Of a stretch of DNA of 64,000 bases, positions 10,480 through 21,890 are shown piece by piece. Made by a program: the position numbers and the translations under genes. The notes under the pieces were generated by a model. It saw nothing but the letters and a program-made list of their open reading frames with translations. It searched no databases and was not told where the DNA came from. Origin of the DNA: Stichopus chloronotus (Eukaryota > Echinodermata > Holothuroidea > Aspidochirotida > Stichopodidae); NCBI GenBank assembly GCA_021234535.1, contig CM037836.1:32268769-32332768 (forward strand). Direction: 5' to 3'. Position 1 is the first letter of the stretch, and each line of letters starts with the position of its first letter.

Positions 10480-12530
10480 GGATATAGGAAATACATTAAA
10501 GGGGCTCATTGAGTTGATATCAGTAAAGATTGCGGTGATTTTGAAGTATACAAACACACGACAGTACTCACAATCAGCATAATTAATCAAGTTTCACATC
10601 CAATAGTTATATGAGAACTGTCAATTTTTTCGAATTTTTGACCGTTACTTGCTCTGATTGTGTGCATGTGAATGTACTAATGTGAAAATGTCTGGTCACA
10701 AAGTTTCAAAAACCAAATTTAATTGTTGGTTACGCACTCATTAATGTTCCAACGTACTGTATGTAAAACTTTGGGATCCTTTTAGTTTGACTGTTTGTCA
10801 TTAGTATGTGAAGCAAACTTGACTGGTTTAGAAAAATTGAGTGAATTTCACAAAACAACTCAATGAGCTTCTTAAACTAGTGTGCATAAACATGTGATTC
10901 AACATGAATTTAAAACATTACACCAGTACTTACTTTTAAGTGTTCTATTAGACATAATTACATATGAGCATGATGTATTTCTGTGAACATTTGCATTTTG
11001 ACTGCTGAAACAATGTTGTTGAAGTTTGGTGAAAACTATTTGATACATAAATTTGTTTTCAGTACATGGTAAATGCATTGAAGTGCTTGTACAGTACATA
11101 TAGTTCTGTGTTGCACACAATGTTGTGATAGTGATTGGTAATGTACAGTGGGATGCAATAACTTATTATCCATTTTTGTGTGTGATGTGGGATGAGATTT
11201 TATGAAAGATACACAAAGTGAACTTGCATTCAATAAGGAGATGAAAAGGGCAGCCAGAATATGAAGTTACCCCATGATCTGCTGCATCTGCTGGTCATAG
11301 GACGACATTGTGAGTTAGTTCATTAATCATCTGATTGTAAGAAGTTCAAATCAAAACAAATCCGACAAATGGTGTGTACATTGAACTCTCTGTTCACTAA
11401 CTTCACTGATTACAGGATTTTAAAATCTCTGGTACATATAATGCCCAAAGTTTGACTAAATCTAAGAGCTGCACTTATTTCGTTGAGATATGAAAGAATT
11501 TACAAATGAAAGTGAAGAATACTGTGTTTGTTTAAGAGTGTGAAAAGTTGAAGTTACATAGCAAATACATTTTCGGTATTAAGAATTGAAATTAGGTTGA
11601 AAATGTATTGTGGTAATTAAGTACAGTACCTGTGGATTGAACACATGGTGACAATATCAGCATACAGAGCTGTTTAAAATGTCTGTAAGAAGCCAAGATA
11701 CTTGTAGCCAAGATTTGTGAAGGAAAAATGAATTCATGTTTTGAATAAGAAAGATTAAGTCTGTGACATATTGTTATATATTCCAGAATCAGAAACAAAT
11801 CACAGTATCACCCTAACTTTACTGTTAACTTTCATTTGTCATTTTTTGCTGAATTACAAAAGAATCTCTTGATATGAAACAAGAAATTCACAGACTGGTA
11901 GTGCTGCCAAAAATAGGCACTGGTATTTTCATCTCATCAGTATTAGCACCACTTATACTTATTGGTGCTGTCCACTTGTTGAAAGTCCTAACAAAAGGAG
12001 GAATGGAAGAGTTCTGTGCTTCATATACAGTAGCTGTAGTTGCCATGTGTTTTGCTGCATGGTATAATGTTAAGGTACAGTATGTAGAGACCAACCCTGC
12101 CAGACTTCCACCATGCTGCCAATAATCGTTTAGTAACTTGTTGACAAGATTTTTCACCGATATTCCATATATCCCACCAGTGTTCGTGGTAAGGTGTGGG
12201 ATTGCGTGAATCCCGCATGTGTCCCCTGAATTCCGCACAAAGATAAGTCTTATGTGGGGAAAATCCCTTACACTTTACCACAGCTGAGGTCATAGCTGCA
12301 ATTGACACACGTCAGTTAATTGTAATAAAATCTTCACCAAGTGACAACTACCTCCTTGATTTCGAAATTCCCTCCCAAAAACGTTTTTAGAAAGGTATTA
12401 TCCCACCAGCTTGAATTCCTTAGCAACAGCACATTATCCCACTTTCTGATCTCTGTATTGATCTAACTCAACAGTGACTCAGTCTGTAATAACAACACAA
12501 CTGTTTACAGTTATTTCTATTGATTAGACT
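10480..12530. other. Intronic sequence, no feature supported
   Basis: AT-rich. An 83-aa ORF at 11874-12125 with a hydrophobic stretch has no recognisable family, and its neighbours show no splice-site or conservation pattern that would support it as an exon. Confidence 0.4.
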
Positions 12531-13730
12531 TCTTAATTAGGGTTGGTGGTATTCCAGTACTCAAGTTGGTATTGGTATTTTGGAAACCAGTTCTACTCGA
12601 TACCAATTTAAATTTTCAATTACTACTACGGAGACTACTCAGTACCATAACAAATCGGTCTGGTACTGACTTACTTCATTGGAACCGGTGCTATTTTAAA
12701 AAAATTAACAAAAATTATCCTTGAAATGTGCTGTTAATGCTAACATTTGTCATCTCAAAATTGTCTAAATATATGATTCTGCCAACAAGTAGTAAAAAAT
12801 CCTAAAATACGTCGTTGTTTTGTTGTAGCCTACAACCATTCTCTGAGCCTTACACAAATAAGGTAACCTAAAAAATCTTAACAGTAGGCCATTTCAAACA
12901 TGAAACTTCAAGATTCAGTGTAAACAACATCAGTCTACAGGATATAACTTGTGCTTCAGGCTTACTAAAATCCTAAACACCTGTTGGTAGTAGTATTACA
13001 TGTATCAGAAAGATCCCTGGTATGCGTCCAGGAAACGTTTTGACATGGGCAATCTGAAATTAATTTGGTTAGGTGCACAATATTAAAAAAGAATGGTAGC
13101 ATCCTTGCAAAATACGGTAATCCAATATCACATAGAAATATGTACACTACAAGCTAGCTATTCACACACTGATTTGAACACAATTCGCAGTGTGTTGCAC
13201 TGTATTAAATGCAAAACAGTCCTGCTCCTTCCCATGCAGTACCCAAAGTGTCCTCCACTTGTTGTCCCTGGCCCGAATGTCATTTGTCATTCTGTTGTAT
13301 TTACCTGTATTTCTATGGATCTAATCTACTGTAGTTTCCGTGACAGGTAAGATTCAACTGGATCTACCTAAGTTACGACACTACAGGCCTTTGAAGTGTG
13401 CCAGAATTTTGCCAAATTAATTTATAATCACAAATAGGCCTTATATTTATGTAAAGTTTAAGCTACATTTAGGAGTTAGGATTACTCTGTATCAACTGTG
13501 TAAAGTTTTGCAGAATAATTTAACCACACTGTTTGAAGTTGATTCACCTAGTACAGTAACGTTAAACTGCCCAGGTGCCTAACGTTAGTATAACATTGGA
13601 AATAAAGCTTGGAGATAAAGGATGTCGGCCTACGTAATCTCTTCAACTTTTCACAAATAGCTTGATGCATGCTGTGCATCAATATTTTGGTAGAATTTGT
13701 TTAGAACTCAGGATTTCTCAGGATTTCAGG

Positions 13731-16082
13731 TTTTTGATTCCTTGCCGAAGGCAGAGGAATCTATGCGATGGTGATGTCGTGTGTGTGTGTGTATGTATGT
13801 ACCTGTGTGACGCCTGCTTGTAAACACGATATCTCAAGAAGCGTAACTCTGAGTGATCTCATACTTGGCATGTAGATTGCCCATATTGATTAGATGATCC
13901 CTATTGTTTTTGGTGGAGGTCAGAGGTCATTTGGGGTCACTAGAGGTCAAAAGGTAAATACCTTGAAAATTGCTTGTAAACACGATATCTCCAGAAGAGT
14001 AACTCTGAGTGATCTCATACTTGGCATGAAGGTTGCCCTTATTGAGTAGATGATCCGTATTGTTTTTGGTGGAGGTCAAAGGTCATTTGGGGTCAACAGG
14101 GGTCAAATTGTGAAAACCTTGTAAACACGATATCTCAAGAAAGGAAGCTTGTAGAAACCTCATGTTTAGTATGTAGTTGCACCATGTTGAGTAAAGGAAC
14201 CCTGTCATTTTCAGTGGAGGTCAAAGGTCATTTGGGGTCAACAGGGGTCAAAATGTGAAAACCATGTAAACACGATATCTCAAGAAGAGAAGCTTGAGCA
14301 GATGTCATATGAAGTGGGTAGGTGTATCTTATTGAGTACAAGGGTCACCAGAGGTCAAAAGGTAAATAACTTGAAAATTGCTTGTAAACACGATATTTCC
14401 AGAACGGTAAATGTGAGAGATCTCATAGTTAGCGTGTGGATTGCCCATATCGAGTAGATGATCCTTGTTTTTTTTGGGCAGAGGTGAAAGGTCATTTGGG
14501 GTCATGGGAGGTCAAATGTGAAAAACTTGAATCTACAATATTTAAAGAACGGTCCTTCTAGTGAATTTTATACTTGTAATGTAGAATCCTCTTGTTGATT
14601 TGAGAACTTCTTTTAGGACATACAGTACCAACAAAGTCTCTTCGATAACCATAAAGAAAAGATGAAGACAACATTAAATTTGGTATCAAAGATTATTATT
14701 TTGCAAACCTTATGCCACTATCCTCATAAGGACATGTGAGCATGCATGAATTGTAAATTGGAATTGATTAAATATACCACGGGTTATTAGCTTTATAAAA
14801 AGAACTAAATTACTGATCGTTTGGATCAAATACCCTTGAGCGTGCATGAACTGTGATTGCTTAATTGAATGAATCAAATTGTAACTGACCCCCCTCTGTT
14901 CAAATTGGTCACTGTTATCTGACATAATTTATCACAGTTGACTGCCAGTAGAAACCACAATGTCCAGAATAAATCATACAGTCTGTTGAGCCAGGTGCTC
15001 AATGGACTTAACCATTTACTGTATAAACAGTGTCTCTGTTTAGCCCTTAAAGGGAAATAGGGCGTTTGTTTTACAGAAAACAACCATATTTTTAAAACCA
15101 TTATTTGTGGACATATAATGATAGATTATTCAAAATAACGAATTACAGTAGCCTTATTTTCAAGGAATAAGATTCTCACAGATCAGAAATTTAGCTATTT
15201 GTTGCTCAGCAATAATTTGTTCACCCAAACTTTTTAAAATTCAAATGATGCATCCGTTACTCATCACATGCATAATGTTTTGAGGAGATGAAACTTTGGC
15301 AGATATTTATTGATGAGACTGAATGGTTTAACAATGGTTAAAGCGAATTTCTTTGCATGCCATGTTGGTGTATTCTAAACGCCCTATTTCACTTTACAGT
15401 AGTTCAGGTAAGCTTTAAACAAATGACTACTGTGTATCAAACCAGGGAAACTTGTACTGAGTGTTGTGTCTTTAAGTAGACTAAAGGCAAAATTGCAAGT
15501 CATGCTAGATTCTTGTTTAATAGGAATATCAGTTTTTGCTAATTTTCAAGGACCTCATAGCCATTGGGAAGGGCATCATGCCAAAAAATCAAATATGAAA
15601 GAGCTGCCACCAATAGCTGTAACTTGACAAAATAAAGTGCTATAATTTTGATTAAATAAACATGTTTACCTTTTTATCAAGTTATTAGACAGGACAAAAT
15701 ATAATTTGTTCCCCTGCAGCATCATATCCGTTTGGGAGTTTTCTCATGTTTGTGTAGGTCAAAGGTTATTTGGGATGACAAAAGGTCAAAACCTTGTATG
15801 CATGATATTTTAAGGGTGATAAATAAGAGGGATCTTATACTTAGTTTGTGAATTGTTCATATTTAGCATGTTGATGGCCATATAGGGTAGGTGATCCCTA
15901 TTGTTTTAAGTGGAGGTGAAAGGTCATTTTGGGTCATGAGATTTCAAAAGGTTTTGACCTTACTAAGATGGTATCTCAAGTAGGATAACTGTGTGGGATC
16001 TCATGCTTGTCATGTGGGCGATTCATGTTTGTTACAATATATATCATGAGGCAAGGAATCACTAAGCCTTTTGGCTTTCTAG
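13731..16082 (+). mobile_element. Helentron-like minisatellite element, subfamily H1, copy A
   Basis: A 2.35 kb element. The 5' end is a T-run plus GATTCCTTGCC (13736-13746), which also folds with GGCAGAGGAATC just downstream. A GT/ATGT microsatellite follows, then tandem ~145-bp units (13800-14540), two further blocks (14602-15046 and the MITE at 15047-15397), and more degenerate units. The 3' end has GGCAAGGAATC (16050-16060), the exact complement of the 5' word, then the hairpin AAGCCTTTTGGCTT and CTAG (16079-16082). It inserted into the hAT-like copy at TTTTATGAG without target duplication. There is no Rep/helicase ORF, so it is non-autonomous. Confidence 0.72.
15047..15397 (+). mobile_element. 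T2/Kolobok-like MITE, copy 1
   Basis: A 351-bp element, TTAA included, with inverted ends AGGGAAATAGGGCGTTTG and AAACGCCCTATTTCACT. It is flanked by TTAA at the left and TTAC (mutated) at the right. TTAA duplications with TTAAAGGR-type ends are characteristic of T2/Kolobok elements. It is homologous to 57421-57774. Confidence 0.82.
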
Positions 16083-16671
16083 TTATGAGTAAACATTCAC
16101 AGTAATTGTAGAAATGCAAGCTACTTACGCAATCCAAAGTCACTGAACGGACAGACTGCATTTGCATGCATAATCTTATATTTTTTCAATTGATATAGAA
16201 CATAGGCTAATTAATAGGCATGTAGAATCTTGTTAAAACATCTTAACATAAATTCTTTTCTTGTAACTTAGTAAATATCAAGCGTGCATTTATAGAAGTA
16301 AGGCCAAGTTTAACAACATGAATAATTTTACATCAACTTATGCTAAGATTGAAGGTCAGTGAGTGATTTTGGATGCATGTTGGAGTGGATCAATTTGCAA
16401 CTTATTTTCCAAGTTAACATTTTAGAAATGCAATGCCTGGGCCGAGGATAGTACCGGCACTAGCACCCATAACGGTACTGAGGTGGGGAAAGTACCAGTA
16501 TCAGTTCTTACTGGTACTGCCCAACCCTATGTGGGTAGAACATATATTAACTTTTCAGCAAGCAAGTACGTAAAGAAAACTGTGCATTGACTTTAGTGTG
16601 TGTGTTCTTTGATAAAGTACGGTTCGTTTGTTGGAATGCTAGGGCACTGTGTACTTTCTGGTACTCAAGGT

Positions 16672-17280
16672 TTTTTGTTCCTTGTGTCAGCAAAGGAACC
16701 TATACAGTCAGGTTGGATTGTGTGTTTGTCTATAGATGTGTGCATAAGGGTGTGTGTGTGTGTGGGTATGTGTGTGTGTGTTTGTAACATTTGCTTGGGT
16801 GTGCTGTAACTTAATAGGGGAAATTTGGATGAGAGTCAACTTGGTATGTAGGTTCGCCATGTTGAGAAGTTTTGCCTTGTTTTTTTTGGTGGACTTAAAA
16901 GGTCATTTTAGGTCAACAATGGTCAAATTGTAAAAATCTTGCAAGTTTGATCTAAAGAAAGGGAGCTTGCACAGATCTCAAAGTTCATAAAAATCATGGT
17001 AGCTCATGACACATCCTGATGCTATAATGTCAGGTTCAGAATAAAATGCTCATAATTGGATCTTTGAAACCATAATGCATTTGTGCATTCTTGTTGAGGT
17101 TCAGATACACAAAAGTGTAAAAATGTTGCATGTTTGATCTAAAGAAAGGGTGCTTGCCCAGATCTCAAAGTTGATAAAAATCATGGTAGTTCGTGACACA
17201 TCCTGATGCTATAATGTCAGGTTCAGAATAAAATGCTCATAATTGGATCATTGAAACCATAATGCATTTGTGCATTCTTG
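16672..17280 (+). mobile_element. Short Helentron-like element with H3-type 5' end and duplicated H2-type 3' end
   Basis: The 5' end has TTTTTTGTTCCTTGTGTCAG and GCAAAGGAACC (H3 type), then a GT microsatellite and about one repeat unit. The 3' portion carries two copies of an H2-type end in tandem, 187 bp apart. Each has an ATTGAAACC- or TTTGAAACC-type word, the hairpin AATGCATTTGTGCATT (17074-17089 and 17261-17276) and CTTG. The duplicated block is about 16930-17093 and 17117-17280. Confidence 0.6.
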
Positions 17281-17907
17281 TTGAGTTTCAGACACACAAA
17301 AGTGTCTTTGTAACCCTTTTTAATTACATGTCACCCAACCTTTTAACTGGGAAACTCATGAAGCAGAAGTAAGTAGTTTGTACGTGGGGGGCTTTTGGTA
17401 TGTATGCTTCATGTAAACCTACCTGAAGTTAATGAATTAAACTACTAAAAATTCATGTGAATATGTACAGTAGATGAATATTATATATCTTTGTATGTAT
17501 TTAGCCTATGTACATATGTGTAGCCTGGTTAATATCTGTTTTTTACATGGTTGTTCATTTAGATGTACATACTGTTTGTACATGTACTGTTGGTGTGTAT
17601 GTCATCCTGGAGTCTCCAGTCCCCAGTTGGCACTCCATCATATAGCCTGTATAGCCTACATGCATACTGCATACATGTATGCATGTGTTGTATATCATTC
17701 CCCAAGTCCCAAATCCCAAATCGGTACTCAGTCACATATTTAAGGTACCTGTCTGTAAGTTCTGTATGTACACGTATGTATGTGTGGTACAATCGTTGAT
17801 CAAACATATAGGCCTATAGCCTACATGTTCTGTCTGTACCTTCTGTGCATTGTATTTTGGAGTTTCCATTTTATGGACAAGTGAAGCGTCATAGACAAAA
17901 TCAGTTG

Positions 17908-19829
17908 TTTTTGGTTTCGATGATAATCGTAACCTTTGTAATCATGCATATGGGTGTGTGTATGTGTGTGAGGGTGTATGTGTGTGTGTATGTCAGTGAC
18001 GGCCTACCTTGTAAACATGGTATCTCAAGAAGGGAAGCTTGGACAGATCTCATATTTAGTATGTAGGTGTACCACATTGAGTAGAAGAACCCTTTTGTTT
18101 TTGGTGGAGGTCAAAGGTCATTTGGGGTCAACAAAGGTCAAATTATGAAAACCTTGAGAACAATATCTCAAGAAAGGAGGCTTGTAGAGACCTCATGTGT
18201 GGTATGTAGTTGTACCATGTTGAGTAGAGGAACCCTTTTGTTTTTGGTGGAGGTCAAATGTCATTTGGGGTCAACAGGGGTCAAATTGTGAAAACCTTGA
18301 AAACAATATCTCAAGAAAGGAAGCTTGTAGAGATCTCATGTTTGGTATGTAGTTGTGTTATGTTCAGTAGAGGAACCCTATTGTTTTTGGTGGAGGTCAA
18401 AGGTCATTTAGGGTCAACAGGGGTCAAATTGTGAAAACCTTGTAAACATGATTTCTCAAGAAGGGAAGCTTGCCCAGATCTCTTATTTGGTACGTAGGTG
18501 TACCACATTGAGCAGAGGAACCCTATTGTTTTTTGGAGAGGTCAAAGGTCATTTGGGGTCAACAGGGGTCAAATTGTGAAAACCTTGTAAACACGATATC
18601 TCAAGAAATGAAGCTTGAAGATCTCATGTATGGTATTTAGTTGTACCATGTTGGGTAGAGGAACCCTATTGTCTTTGGTGGAGGTTTAAGGTCATTTGGG
18701 GTCAACAGGAGTCAAATTGTGAAAACCTTGAAAACACGATATCTCAAGAAGGAAAGCTTTAACAGATGTCATATGAAGTGTGTAGGTGTATCTTATTGAG
18801 TAGAAGAATGCTATTATTTTAATGGAAGTCAATGGTCACTTGAGGTGAACAAGACTTGGGACCTTCTCTGTAGCCTAACATATACTGTAAACATACACAC
18901 TGTGATAGAGCCTAGCCAATACATGTATTTCTAACTGTTGTGCCTTACAGTACACTTACAGTAGAGGAACAGACTAGACTAAGATTTTGAAGTAAGCTTT
19001 GATCCAAGTTGCTTGAAAATGTGCTTTTTGGTGCCTGATATATTGCTAAGCTTATATTGGGTCATCAGGAACAGGATGGCATATTTTACACTAAAACTTT
19101 GTACATTCAACTTGAAAATACTGTGGACAATGTTTCACCATATATTACAGTGTTACGCCAACCAACAACTCAACAACTCCAAGAATTTGAGACCAAGCTC
19201 AATCAAATTGGCTAATAGTCACAGGGAATGGGTTGAAAGAACTCTACTGCACTCCTAAATGTTCTACTTTAAATGACCTTATCTCGTAGATCCTCTTAGG
19301 CCTACTCAAAGGCAGGGTACACAGGTGAAACTGAACACATTCATAGACATTTTTTGCAAATTTATGCTCATTTAAGGATCTTTGAGAAATTGACGCTGTT
19401 TACATTTGCATGCAATGTACCTTCCTAGATTGTAGGTGTATCTCATTGAGTACACAAAGTTCCATTGTCTTTGGTGAAGGTCAAAATTCATTTGCAGTCA
19501 ACAGGGTCACAGTATGGAATTCTTGTTAACATGCTATCCCAAGAAGGGAAGCTAGGACAGATATCATATTCAATAATTAGTTGTACTTCATTGAGCACAA
19601 GACCCAATTGGTGTGTAATGGAGGTAAAAGGTCATTCAATGTCAACAAGGGTCAAAGTGTGAACATGTAGATATGATCTCAAGAAAGGAAGCTTGTGCAG
19701 ATCTCATATTTCATATAAAGCATATGTAGCTTAATGTGACACATACAGTACTAATGCTATTATATCAGATTCAGAAATAAAATTCTCTTAAACAGATCAT
19801 CGAAACCACAACGCATTTCTGCATTCTGG
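17908..19829 (+). mobile_element. Helentron-like minisatellite element, subfamily H2, copy 1
   Basis: A 1.92 kb element. The 5' end is a T-run with GGTTTCGATGAT (17913-17924), then a long GT-rich microsatellite (17951-17993) and about six well-kept ~145-bp units (18000-18870). A less repetitive middle (18870-19430) and further degenerate units follow. The 3' end has ATCATCGAAACC (19796-19807), the exact complement of the 5' word, then a GCATTTCTGC-type hairpin and CTGG (19826-19829). Perfect AGGTCAAAGGTCA motifs lie at 18108, 18394 and 18539. ORFs here (73 and 81 aa) are repeat translations or unsupported. Confidence 0.7.
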
Positions 19830-20201
19830 TTACATATTCTTGTAGCATTTGTTCTAGCAACATTTGGTAATGTTTCCTTTCATAATTTTAGGGTTTGTCA
19901 TTTTGAGCTATTCTTCAGAAGAGATGTCACACTATGGTCTCACGTTTGTGAAATACAACGATATCACCTAACCAAAGCACAGTTGTTAGTTCCAAATCTG
20001 GTCAAGATTTCCTCAGATATTAAATTCACTTGGAATTAAACCTCACCTGTTGTGAAAACAAGAGGTTATCAGGTTACTGTGTAAGCTGCTTAAAAATGAA
20101 AGTTCATGCTGTAAGTGTTTGTCCTCATGGCTAAGTAAATAAACAGAACATGTCTCTACAGGTAGGTGTTTAATGTGTGTTCCTTGATGTTTACTGGAGG
20201 C

Positions 20202-20403
20202 TACAATCTTGGACAAAATTTTTGGGACACTTTGTCGTACGTTGCAAATATAATACTGAATTTTAGGTGAGAGGATAACATGAAACCCCGCGCCCCTTTC
20301 CAATGTTGCGCTATAGAAGTGAATGTACCCTTTGAACAGCAATCCTATAGCCAACATTGAACGGGGGCACAGGGTGTCCCAAGGTATTTTGTCCAAGATT
20401 GTA
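20202..20403 (+). mobile_element. Small MITE with long inverted ends (Tc1/mariner-like)
   Basis: Inverted ends of about 30 bp begin TACAATCTTGGACAAAAT and mirror ATTTTGTCCAAGATTGTA. The TA at each tip could be the target duplication of a Tc1/mariner derivative. The interior is 140 bp, non-coding and homologous in reverse orientation to 34602-34735. Confidence 0.7.
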
Positions 20404-20409
20404 GCATGA

Positions 20410-21770
20410 CGACCCAGTTACTCCAAGATGATTGAATTGTCCATGACATCATTGACAGTACTTAGGCACGCTTCTCATTTTCGAGATGCATTTCTTTCCT
20501 TCGATGCTTCTTGATTCACACTGAGCGGTTTGCTCTATATTTGAGCTCAGTGTCTTGAAAGAATCATGTAGACAGGAATGAGATTTGTGGCAAATTTTGT
20601 TTGGGATATGGGTTCATAAGACTGGTTGTTGTTGTGGCAATTTTATTGTTCTGCACTTAAAAGTCTTGAGTGACTCAAACTCTCAAACTTGCAGTAGTAT
20701 ACATGTACGCATGATAATCATTTACTTCCATGTATCGCATACAGTAGCCTCCAATACACCTCCTTGCCGTGTACATGGTCAATGCCCACTGGAGAGACTT
20801 CAGATGCTGTGCATACAACACACACCATAACAATACTGCACTGTCGCCTCATACCTATACCAACTGAGCTGTCAAGGTAGTCGTGTAATCACACTGTTGC
20901 TGTAACCAAGGATATGCCAGAACATTCCAAACTAATGTGGCACAGGGACATTCATGGACAATTAAGTGGTTGCGATTTTCATAACCACATTGTCTGGTTT
21001 TGATTAGGCATGCCTGTATTTTGTAAATGTGCTAATCCTTTGTGTCCATCAAATTACTCTCGAATTACTCGTGCGTTGCATTTTCGACTTGATTGTGTCC
21101 AGATGGTTAATGGACAATTAGTTTCATTGCACACTGGTTACCATCTGGTACCATTGCTAGTGATCTCCCTGTGGGGATCCACTACTGTACTGTTGTGAGT
21201 CCAGCCAGTCTGCTGCCAGAGGACCAAAAAACTGTAAACTATAAGAAAAACTGTTATCGTAATGTTTCCCGAAGATTCTTTGCACTGCGTATCCTATGTT
21301 CAACATCAGGCAAGAAATATAAGCTTAGGTCTGAATGCAAACCCTAGTTCGATGATGCAATCTGATCTCCTGCAAAGTGACCCTGTGTCCTAAACTTTTC
21401 TAGCATTACTGCAGGCCTAAATTATGTTTAAACTGGAGAAGAGACAAATTTTTATTTTCAAGTTTCATTCAGTGTGTAAGTCTTTAACCAGATGTAATTC
21501 TTGTTTACTGTATGTTTCTATGATTGTATTTTTCAATGAACAAACTGTCAAGTAGGTTTGTCGTTGAAACGCTATTACTGTACTGCACTGTTCACCAGGT
21601 TAGGCTAACCATGATTGTGTAGGGCAAAAAATATATTGTCTTTCAGAAGTCTTTGAGTTCAGTTTTTTGTGAGATGTTGAAAGGAGATGTTTTGAATTGG
21701 ATTTGTAATTCATTCTTGGCCTGTTTTTATGTTTATATGTGAGTATTATTGATGCTACAGTTGAAAAACA
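20410..21770. other. Intronic sequence, nothing recognised
   Basis: Several short ORFs (62-81 aa) have no family resemblance and no supporting context. No tandem repeat or terminal repeats were found. Confidence 0.35.
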
Positions 21771-21771
21771 G

Positions 21772-21890
21772 TTTTAGGTTTTGATTGTAATCGTAACCTT
21801 TGGTATCATGCATGTATGTGTGTGTGTGTATTAGGGTTTTCACTGTATCCGGGTACCCGCCCAACGATGTTCTACCGTGGTAGTCGAAAT
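21772..21890 (+). repeat. Helentron-like 5' end fragment (H2) abutting another repeat end
   Basis: GGTTTTGATTGTAATCGTAA and a GT run match the 5' end of subfamily H2 but stop abruptly at 21832. There a sequence beginning TAGGGTTTTCACTGTATCC and containing the palindrome CGGGTACCCG starts. The latter looks like a different element's end; its partner end was not found. Confidence 0.45.

Larger units (their letters stand above)
12538..16529 (-). mobile_element. GGTACC-rich hAT-like element, minus-strand copy split by a minisatellite element
   Basis: The third copy of the family seen at 450-5104, in reverse orientation. Outer ends are TAGGGTTGGTGGTATTCC (12538) and CTGCCCAACCCTA (16517-16529). 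Segments 12600-13720 and 16083-16500 align by eye with the reverse complement of the plus-strand copies. They are one element separated by the insertion at 13731-16082. No clear target duplication remains. Confidence 0.65.

Noticed and set aside
11874..12238. Overlapping ORFs of 83 aa (plus) and 116 aa (minus), the first with a hydrophobic stretch
   Set aside because: No known family, no convincing splice sites, and both strands are open over the same bases as expected by chance.
18000..18870. CRISPR-like regular array
   Set aside because: Direct tandem units of ~145 bp without repeat-spacer structure, in an animal intron; it is a minisatellite.
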